From an uncultured Selenomonadaceae bacterium (GTDB lineage Bacteria; Bacillota; Negativicutes; Selenomonadales; Selenomonadaceae), in the NCBI GenBank assembly GCA_910579115.1, contig CAJTSO010000021.1, positions 17,773 through 29,844 on the forward strand: a stretch of 12,072 bases of DNA. Direction: 5' to 3'. This document shows positions 7,796-12,072 of this stretch, piece after piece. Below the pieces are notes generated by a model that saw only the letters and a list, made by a program, of their open reading frames with translations, was not told the DNA's origin and did no database searches. The position numbers and the translations under genes are program-made. Each line of letters starts with the position of its first letter. Positions within the stretch are counted from its first letter, which is position 1.

Positions 7796-8447
7796 ATTCG
7801 TTCAGCCTCCTGTAATCCGTCAATGGATACTCCCGCACAGGGGCAGGGATAAAGGCCTGAATCTCCTCGTCATACTCCCAATCGCTTTGAAAAATGTTCA
7901 TCTGCTCCTCATGCCCGTCCAACAGTTCATGGAGGGCATAGTCCCGGCGCTTGATCTGATTGTCGGTAACTAAGCTCCACTCGGCAAATTCAATTGGCGT
8001 CCCGTCGTTGCGCAGCATGGTCAGGGCATCCCCACAGATGATGTTTTTGTCCAGGATGAACCGGACTACCTCCCGGCAGCGGTCGTTGGCCTGGGATTTG
8101 GCGTTGGAGGTATACGCCTCGTCCCATATGTCAAAGAGGTTCTTACGGCAGACGGCGGCGTTGTCCGCCAAAATATCCACGCCGTAAAGGCTGGTTACCG
8201 CCAGCACAGAATAGCGTTCATAGTCGGCAGGGCTTTTGCCGTACTGCCGCTTGACCACAGCTAACTTCCGGCGCAGGATTTCTGTGAGAAAGGCTCCTTC
8301 GCCGCAGGCTGGCTCCAGAAATCGGGAATCAATGCGCTCGGTTTCGGACTTGACCAGGTCGCACATGGCCTTGACTTCACGCTCCGCAGTGAAGACCTCG
8401 CCATGATCTGCTACACGCTGTTTGGATTTTACTTGCTTTCCAGGCAT
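7788..8447 (-). CDS. Small methyltransferase-fold protein lacking the NPPY motif (RM subunit M-like)
   Basis: First gene of the restriction operon. It has 219 residues from the ATG at 8447, chosen because AAAGGAG lies 6 nt upstream; longer in-frame starts run into the recombination site. It begins with a motif X-like region (GEVFTAEREVKAMCDLV), then a clear SAM-binding motif I, RFLEPACGEGAFL (42-54), an acidic GVDI strand (89-92) and NIICGDAL (135-142). Where an adenine methyltransferase should carry NPPY there is PIEFAEWSLV instead. The C-terminus is acidic and aromatic (WEYDEEIQAFIPAPVREYPL). The missing catalytic motif suggests a SAM-binding partner or allosteric subunit of the next methyltransferase rather than an independent enzyme. 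I recall similar proteins annotated as restriction endonuclease subunit M beside the same two partners. The exact role is inference. Confidence 0.8.
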   Translation of the reverse strand: MPGKQVKSKQRVADHGEVFTAEREVKAMCDLVKSETERIDSRFLEPACGEGAFLTEILRRKLAVVKRQYGKSPADYERYSVLAVTSLYGVDILADNAAVCRKNLFDIWDEAYTSNAKSQANDRCREVVRFILDKNIICGDALTMLRNDGTPIEFAEWSLVTDNQIKRRDYALHELLDGHEEQMNIFQSDWEYDEEIQAFIPAPVREYPLTDYRRLNEYE

Positions 8448-8464
8448 AGGAATCTCCTTTCTGC

Positions 8465-8494
8465 GGTTCCGGGAACGTGTACTTTTCCGCAGAT
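8465..8494 (-). repeat. Left recombination half of the invertible segment (degenerate site)
   Basis: Contains GTGTACTTTTCCGCA at 8477-8491, the exact reverse complement of 8604-8618. Read on the minus strand, the 30-bp site has an inner 14-bp half (ATCTGCGGAAAAGT, 12 of 14 matches to the right site), a central AC (8479-8480), and an outer half that keeps only about 9 of 14 positions. It lies in the 5' leader of the methyltransferase operon, ending about 9 bp from the Shine-Dalgarno site. Confidence 0.7.
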
Positions 8495-8614
8495 ACGGAG
8501 ATAAAATTTTCACTGCGCATTTCTGTGAAAATAATCATGAAATGGCTATGGAAAGCAGATTTGTTTTGTTATATACTTTGGGGCAGTGAGGTTATCAGCA
8601 TTTTGCGGAAAAGT
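8481..8614. other. Putative invertible promoter segment (about 134 bp)
   Basis: DNA between the two central AC dinucleotides of inverted recombinase-like sites. In the given orientation it carries a leftward promoter aimed at the restriction operon. It also holds an 8-bp inverted repeat, ATTTTCAC/GTGAAAAT (8506-8513 and 8525-8532), and a weaker rightward promoter-like pair. It contains no gene. The serine recombinase encoded next to it is the obvious candidate to flip it. Inversion would turn the leftward promoter toward the 3' end of the recombinase gene and remove it from the operon. This is inferred from architecture only. Confidence 0.65.
8570..8598 (-). promoter_or_regulatory. Likely promoter of the restriction operon, inside the invertible segment
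   Basis: On the minus strand CTGATA (8593-8598, 4 of 6 matches to the -35 consensus) is followed after 17 bp by TATATA (8570-8575), itself part of TATATAAC, which also contains TATAAC (5 of 6 matches) two bases on. It would give a leader of about 115 nt that crosses the left recombination site before the ATG at 8447. It is the best operon promoter I can see between the recombinase and the methyltransferase gene. Confidence 0.5.
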
Positions 8615-8630
8615 ACACCTTTCCGCAAAA
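8601..8630. repeat. Right recombination site: near-perfect 30-bp dyad
   Basis: Two 14-bp halves, TTTTGCGGAAAAGT and (reverse strand) TTTTGCGGAAAGGT, differ at one position and flank a central AC at 8615-8616. This matches the plan of DNA invertase sites: two recombinase half-sites around a 2-bp crossover. The arms are followed by A-runs rather than T-runs, so it does not look like a terminator. It begins 8 bp past the recombinase stop codon and shares 15 exact bases, inverted, with the left site. Confidence 0.7.
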
Positions 8631-8638
8631 CCGCCCGT

Positions 8639-9247
8639 TTATGGTAATGCGACCTTTTTGCAGCCCTCCGCCTTGTCCCGGAAGGTAGACAGCGGCAGAC
8701 CGCAGGCTTTTGCGGCGGCAGTGCAGGTGATCTCGCCCCGCTTCCAACGCTGATAATTCTCATGAAAGTTTTCCGGCAGTGGCAGGGGCGGTCTTCCAAA
8801 CCGTATGCCCTTGGCTTTTGCCGCCGCAATTCCCTCCGCCTGGCGCTGGCGGATATTATCGCGCTCGTTTTCCGCCACGAAGGACAGCACTTGCAGGACA
8901 ATGTCGCTGAGGAAAGTTCCCATCAGGTCTTTTCCCCGGCGGGTATCCAAAAGAGTCATATCAATCACGACGATATCCACGCCCTTCTCCTTTGTTAAGA
9001 CCCTCCACTGGTTTTGGATCTCCTCGTAATTGCGCCCCAGCCGGTCGATGCTCTTGATGTAGAGCAGATCCCCCGGCTTCAATTTTTTCATCAGCTTTTT
9101 GTACCGGGGACGGTTAAAATCTTTGCCGGACTGCTTGTCCGTAAAGATATTTTTGCCGGGAACGAACATTTCCCGCAGGGCGGTCAGCTGCCGCTCCTCG
9201 TTTTGCTCCCTGGTGCTGACCCGGATATAGCCGTAGATATTTGACAA
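8639..9247 (-). CDS. Serine recombinase, DNA invertase (Hin/Pin) family
   Basis: A 202-residue site-specific recombinase of the small resolvase/invertase family. The N-terminal catalytic domain shows YIRVSTREQN with the nucleophile Ser11 and Arg9, and SIDRLGRN with Arg69 and Arg72. The long E-helix region FVAENERDNIRQRQAEGIAAAK follows, then RFGRPP, and the C-terminal helix-turn-helix (GEITCTAAAKACGLPLSTFRDKA, about 171-193). Length and order are normal, so it is predicted active. The start is TTG at 9247 with GGAGG 7 nt upstream. No ATG serves this frame nearby, so translation may be modest. A dyad site lies directly behind its stop codon and an inverted partner site about 125 bp further. 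The likely substrate is therefore the promoter segment of the adjacent restriction operon. Confidence 0.92.
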   Translation of the reverse strand: MSNIYGYIRVSTREQNEERQLTALREMFVPGKNIFTDKQSGKDFNRPRYKKLMKKLKPGDLLYIKSIDRLGRNYEEIQNQWRVLTKEKGVDIVVIDMTLLDTRRGKDLMGTFLSDIVLQVLSFVAENERDNIRQRQAEGIAAAKAKGIRFGRPPLPLPENFHENYQRWKRGEITCTAAAKACGLPLSTFRDKAEGCKKVALP

Positions 9248-9377
9248 TTTCTTACCTCCGCTGCTTGATTTTCTTTCATTGTGCTATGCTAATCCTCCAT
9301 AAACAAAATCGATGAACAATTTCGCTGGTTTTGGGTCATGATGGCTGGTGGTAATCAATATCGCCGCCTTTAACATG

Positions 9378-9430
9378 AAAAAAATCACTCGAGTGCAACT
9401 TTCCCATAGTTACACCCGAGTGATTTTTTT
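9378..9430. terminator. Large bidirectional intrinsic terminator at the cassette border
   Basis: Arms 9378-9400 and 9408-9430 pair over 23 positions with two mismatches: seven A/T pairs, then TCACTCG, GTG and AACT blocks, with loop TTCCCAT. It has seven Ts on the 3' side of each strand, so it can stop transcription both ways. It separates panB transcription from the recombinase and restriction genes. Confidence 0.85.
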
Positions 9431-9588
9431 GATTGATATATGAACAAGCAAAATTTTCGATAAGCTCTATTGTCAGAAATCCTTTGCCATCCTGATCTGC
9501 AAAGGATAATACTTGACGCGAAGATTTTTTAGACCGAATCGCCAATATGCGAATCAATAACCGGAACGAGGTGATTAAGCTGTCCAAC

Positions 9589-9626
9589 AAAAAAGCTCCG
9601 CCGGGGAAGTACAACCCCGACAGCGC
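9589..9626 (-). terminator. panB terminator
   Basis: On the minus strand GCGCTGTCGGGG pairs with CCCCGGCGGAGC (9595-9606 with 9615-9626) with one mismatch and two G-U pairs. The loop is eight bases and six Ts follow (9589-9594). It starts about 15 nt after the panB stop codon. The G-U pairs form only in the minus-strand RNA. Confidence 0.85.
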
Positions 9627-9640
9627 CTTTTTGTCCCTGA

Positions 9641-10477
9641 TCAATAGAGTTTTTTCAGTACCTCTTCGCTGATGGTAAAGGTATGCTCCGCCGCAGGAAA
9701 TGTCCCGGCTTCCACTTCCGTTTTGTAATCCTTCATTGCCTGTAGGATTACATCGTGGACATTGGCATACTTTTTTACGAATTTGGGACAGAACCCGGTG
9801 GAAAATCCCAGCAAATCATTGCAGACCAGCACCTGCCCGTCACAGCCGCTGCCAGCCCCAATGCCGATCGTCGCCGCCCTTTTCAAGGATTCGGTGACTT
9901 TCTCTGCCAGGGGAGCGGGCACGCATTCCAGCACGATAGCGAAGGCACCCGCCGCCTCAAGCGCCAGAGCATCCTCCATAATCTTTTTTGCCGTTGCCGC
10001 TTCCTTGCCCTGTACTTTGAATCCGCCAAGAGCATTTACCGACTGGGGAGTGAGGCCAATATGTCCGCAGACGGGTATACCGGCTTCCACCATCTTCTTC
10101 ACCATCGGCGCTGCTTCTCTGCCGCCCTCAAGCTTCACGGCGGCGCAGCCGCCTTCTTTCAGCAGCCGTCCTCCATTGCGGACAGCCTCCGCCACATCTG
10201 CCTGATAACTCATAAATGGCATATCCCCCACCACCATGCAGCGGTCATTGCCCCGCATTACGGCTGCCGTGTGATGAATCATGTCGTCCATGGTGACGGG
10301 AATGGTGGAGCTGTAGCCCAGGATGACGTTTCCCAGTGAGTCGCCGACCAGTATCATGTCGATACCTGCCTCGTTCACAATCCTCGCCATGGCACAGTCA
10401 TAGGCAGTGACCATGGATATAGGTCTGCCCTCGGCTTTCTTTTTTGCGATGTCGCTTACAGTAATCATTTTTGCCAC
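9641..10477 (-). CDS. panB: 3-methyl-2-oxobutanoate (ketopantoate) hydroxymethyltransferase
   Basis: First committed step of pantothenate (vitamin B5, then CoA) synthesis: transfers a hydroxymethyl group from 5,10-methylene-tetrahydrofolate to 2-oxoisovalerate, in the cytosol. It has 278 residues, close to the usual 260-280. The metal ligands of the family are in place: Asp46 in VGDSLGNV, Asp85 in VVGDMPFMSY and Glu117 in VKLEGG. The catalytic Glu184 lies in IVLECVP, and HIGLTPQ is also typical. The start is GTG at 10477 with AAAGGA 8 nt upstream. It follows the DUF2520 gene after a structured 110-nt gap and has its own terminator. No panC or panD lies in the window. Confidence 0.97.
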   Translation of the reverse strand: MAKMITVSDIAKKKAEGRPISMVTAYDCAMARIVNEAGIDMILVGDSLGNVILGYSSTIPVTMDDMIHHTAAVMRGNDRCMVVGDMPFMSYQADVAEAVRNGGRLLKEGGCAAVKLEGGREAAPMVKKMVEAGIPVCGHIGLTPQSVNALGGFKVQGKEAATAKKIMEDALALEAAGAFAIVLECVPAPLAEKVTESLKRAATIGIGAGSGCDGQVLVCNDLLGFSTGFCPKFVKKYANVHDVILQAMKDYKTEVEAGTFPAAEHTFTISEEVLKKLY

Positions 10478-10500
10478 TGGTTTTTTCCTTTCTTAAGAAG

Positions 10501-10578
10501 CGGCCCCAAACAGGCAGGAAAAAGTCCCGCCTCGCTTATCCTGTAGTCCCTCATACAGAAGCAGCCCTGAAGGGGCCG
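10501..10578 (-). ncRNA. Candidate structured leader of panB (three-way junction)
   Basis: In the minus-strand RNA a 7-bp closing stem CGGCCCC/GGGGCCG (10572-10578 with 10501-10507) encloses two hairpins: CTGTA/TACAG (10554-10558 with 10541-10545) and GGCGGG/CCTGCC (10526-10531 with 10513-10518). The second hairpin needs a G-U pair that becomes A-C on the plus strand, which favours a minus-strand RNA. The closing stem ends about 10 nt before the panB Shine-Dalgarno site. It could be a regulatory leader or simply an mRNA-processing structure. I do not recognise it as a named riboswitch. Confidence 0.35.
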
Positions 10579-10586
10579 GAAAATTT

Positions 10587-11390
10587 TTATTCAATCCTTC
10601 GTTCCCTTGATAACATCTGGGCGATGGTTTCTTTGCACAGCGCCTCGTAAACCTTCCTCATGCCGGGAGAAAGCGCCAGCCGATGACGGTCTACTGTATC
10701 GGTATCCCCTCTGGCTATCGGACCTGTCAAAACGTCTATTGCGTTTTCTGTGTGAGAAAGATTATTTACAGTTTGCCGCACAAGGGGCAAAATAGCAGCC
10801 AGTCCATCCCCGGGTCTGTCCAGCCAGGGAGAAAAAATCTCCTGAGCCATTGCCGTCAGTGTCACGAGATAGTTGCAGGCTATGCAGGCCGCTGCGTGAT
10901 ACCTTGCCCTGCTCTTTTCATCGTCAGGGACAGAGAAAGTCCTCGCTCCCAGCAATTCTGCCACTCCCCGCAAGAATTGTGAAACGCCGTCTTCACCGGC
11001 TACGGCGCAATAAATTCCCGAAAAAATGTCCGCGTTTTCCTTCGCCGCGGCGGTGAAAGTCTGAAGCGGGTGCAAGCTTCCCACCCCAATGCCCAATTCC
11101 TTGAGGGGCAGCAAAGGGGCAAGCGTCATCGCTCCTGAAACATGGAATACATACCGCGGTCTCTCGATTTTAGACAGAGAGGAATATAACCCCGCGAGAG
11201 TTCTCGCCGCCCAGGCAATCCTCCCGTCGGTTATGGTAATCGCCACCACCTGCGCTCCCCGGACAGCGGCGGCAATATCATCGTTCCGGTGGGTAACGGC
11301 GATGATTTCCTGCCCCCGGCTGTCGAGGGCATTTGCCAGGGCACTGCCAAGGCGTCCGCCGCCGACAATGGCAAATTTATATTTTTTCAT
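10587..11390 (-). CDS. Rossmann-fold DUF2520 dehydrogenase-like protein, candidate ketopantoate reductase
   Basis: A 267-residue NAD(P)-dependent dehydrogenase-like protein. The N-terminus has the nucleotide-binding motif FAIVGGGRLGSALANAL. The middle carries the DUF2520 hallmarks VFHVSGAMTLAPL and GVGSLHPLQTFTAA. The C-terminal half is helical, with YHAAACIACNYLVTLTAMA. The ATG at 11390 was chosen; an in-frame GTG at 11402 is possible, and the Shine-Dalgarno site (GAAG) is weak for both. It precedes panB on the same strand. I recall that PanG, a ketopantoate reductase described from Francisella, belongs to a related family. The neighbourhood fits that role here, reducing the PanB product to pantoate. 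The family call is strong; the enzyme activity is inference. Confidence 0.85.
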   Translation of the reverse strand: MKKYKFAIVGGGRLGSALANALDSRGQEIIAVTHRNDDIAAAVRGAQVVAITITDGRIAWAARTLAGLYSSLSKIERPRYVFHVSGAMTLAPLLPLKELGIGVGSLHPLQTFTAAAKENADIFSGIYCAVAGEDGVSQFLRGVAELLGARTFSVPDDEKSRARYHAAACIACNYLVTLTAMAQEIFSPWLDRPGDGLAAILPLVRQTVNNLSHTENAIDVLTGPIARGDTDTVDRHRLALSPGMRKVYEALCKETIAQMLSRERRIE

Positions 11391-11410
11391 AGCTTTTTTC
11401 ACTTCTTTGC

Positions 11411-11447
11411 AAAAAACGCCGCTACTGACAAAGTAACGGCGTTTTTT
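11411..11447. terminator. Bidirectional terminator after glyA
   Basis: AAAAAACGCCG (11411-11421) pairs with CGGCGTTTTTT (11437-11447), extended by TACT/AGTA after one mismatch, with a 5-nt loop. Six Ts follow on each strand. It ends only about 20 bp before the DUF2520 start, so that gene depends on read-through or on a promoter overlapping the hairpin. A small GTTGTC/GACAAC hairpin (11458-11473) sits between it and the glyA stop codon. Confidence 0.88.
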
Positions 11448-11483
11448 CTGTTCGATCGTTGTCTTCGGACAACTCTGCCCTGA

Positions 11484-12072
11484 TTACTCGTAGAGAGGAT
11501 ATTTTTTGCAGAGGGCGTCCACCCGGGCGCAGGCCTCGTTCTTTGCCTCTTCGCTTTCGGGGTTCTCCAGCACCAGGGCGATGATGGCCGCAACCTCGGC
11601 CATATCATCCTCCTTGAAGCCACGGCTGGTAAGCGCCGGACTGCCGAGACGGAGGCCGCTGGTGACGAAGGGCGACAGCTTCTCGAAGGGGATGGTGTTC
11701 TTATTGGCGGTGATGTTTACTTCATCAAGGACATTCTGGGCGACCTTTCCCGTGATGTTCTTGTTGGTGAGGTCAACCAGCAGCAGGTGGTTGTCAGTGC
11801 CGCCGGACACGAGGCGGAAGCCCCGGTCGGTAAGTCCCTTGGCCATAGCCTTGGCGTTCTTGACCACCTGAGCCTGATATTCCTTGAATTCATCGGTGAG
11901 AGCTTCCCCGAGAGCGACGGCCTTGGCCGCAATGACGTGCATGAGGGGGCCACCCTGGATGCCGGGGAAAATGGCTTTGTTGAACTGCTGGCCAAACTCG
12001 GCGTCACGGCACATGATAAGGCCTCCCCGGGGTCCCCGGAGGGTCTTGTGGGTAGTGGTGGTCACTACGTCG
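11484..12072 (-). CDS. glyA: Serine hydroxymethyltransferase (partial, N-terminus off the window)
   Basis: PLP enzyme converting serine and tetrahydrofolate to glycine and 5,10-methylene-THF in the cytosol. About 196 C-terminal residues are visible. They include the PLP-lysine motif VTTTTHKTLRGPRGG (near 12020-12070), then FPGIQGGPLMH, the NHLLLVDL strand, TIPFE and SGLRLGSPALTSRGF, all standard for the family. The gene ends in KKYPLYE and is followed by a strong terminator. Its product is the one-carbon donor that PanB uses, a metabolic link to the next two genes, although the terminator suggests a separate transcript. Confidence 0.97.
   Translation of the reverse strand, partial: DVVTTTTHKTLRGPRGGLIMCRDAEFGQQFNKAIFPGIQGGPLMHVIAAKAVALGEALTDEFKEYQAQVVKNAKAMAKGLTDRGFRLVSGGTDNHLLLVDLTNKNITGKVAQNVLDEVNITANKNTIPFEKLSPFVTSGLRLGSPALTSRGFKEDDMAEVAAIIALVLENPESEEAKNEACARVDALCKKYPLYE

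Larger units (their letters stand above)
9248..9640. other. Intergenic region between panB and the recombinase
   Basis: I see no supportable gene. It holds the panB terminator and a large bidirectional terminator, listed separately. A 102-codon minus-strand frame (9644-9336) overlaps the panB stop codon but runs through both terminators, so I reject it. The AT-rich part at 9431-9588 has no recognised content and may be a remnant at the cassette edge. Between 9248 and 9377 should lie the recombinase promoter; I found no convincing -35/-10 pair. A 31-codon frame opens at the ATG at 9279 and overlaps the recombinase start in another frame. It could be a leader peptide but is unsupported. Confidence 0.4.

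Noticed and set aside
8448..8513. Longer N-terminus for the small methyltransferase-fold protein
   Set aside because: The extension (MKILSPYLRKSTRSRN) is encoded by the recombination site and leader. The ATG at 8447 has an excellent ribosome site.
8601..8630. Dyad after the recombinase read as its terminator
   Set aside because: The arms are followed by A-runs on both strands, not T-runs, and the sequence is repeated inverted at 8477-8491, which fits a recombination site better.
9187..9279. 31-codon leader frame overlapping the recombinase start
   Set aside because: The ATG has its only GGAGG about 14 nt upstream, and there is no support beyond an open frame.
9336..9644. 102-codon minus-strand frame overlapping the panB stop codon
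   Set aside because: It runs through the panB terminator and the large bidirectional terminator, and has no recognisable domain.
1..12072. CRISPR array, tRNA, rRNA or insertion sequence
   Set aside because: No regularly spaced repeats, no cloverleaf, and no transposase motifs seen on either strand.

Overview
All recognisable genes in this window are on the minus strand, so transcription runs from high to low coordinates. The organism looks like a low-to-moderate GC Bacillota (Firmicutes). Supporting signs are Shine-Dalgarno sites of the AGGAGG type, GTG and TTG starts, intrinsic terminators with long U-tracts, a lipoprotein-type TAXI/DUF1850/TRAP locus, and a DUF2520-panB pair. Negativicutes or a related Clostridia-like group is my guess, with low confidence.

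Housekeeping right flank (9589-12072): the C-terminal part of glyA (serine hydroxymethyltransferase) ends in a bidirectional terminator. It is followed by a Rossmann/DUF2520 dehydrogenase-like gene and panB (ketopantoate hydroxymethyltransferase). GlyA makes 5,10-methylene-THF, which PanB consumes. The DUF2520 protein is a good candidate for the next step, ketopantoate reduction. A structured 110-nt leader lies between the DUF2520 gene and panB.

Accessory centre (about 3290-9430): a restriction-modification-like cassette. It has three overlapping genes: a short methyltransferase-fold protein without an NPPY motif, an Eco57I-type adenine methyltransferase with NPPY and an AT-rich specificity region, and a large GIY-YIG/SF2-helicase/Tudor-like protein. 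Upstream is a Hin/Pin-type serine recombinase that starts at TTG. Between the recombinase and the operon is a segment of about 134 bp carrying the likely operon promoter. It is bounded by a perfect 15-bp inverted repeat, and each repeat sits in a roughly 30-bp dyad site with the same central AC dinucleotide. This is the layout of an invertible promoter, so the whole cassette is probably phase-variable. This is the most interesting feature of the window. Strong terminators border the cassette on both sides.

Left flank (1-3025): a TAXI-type tripartite transporter: promoter, TAXI solute-binding lipoprotein, a branched attenuator/terminator, a DUF1850 protein, and the start of a fused 4TM/12TM TRAP permease cut by the window edge. 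I saw no tRNA, rRNA, CRISPR array or insertion sequence.
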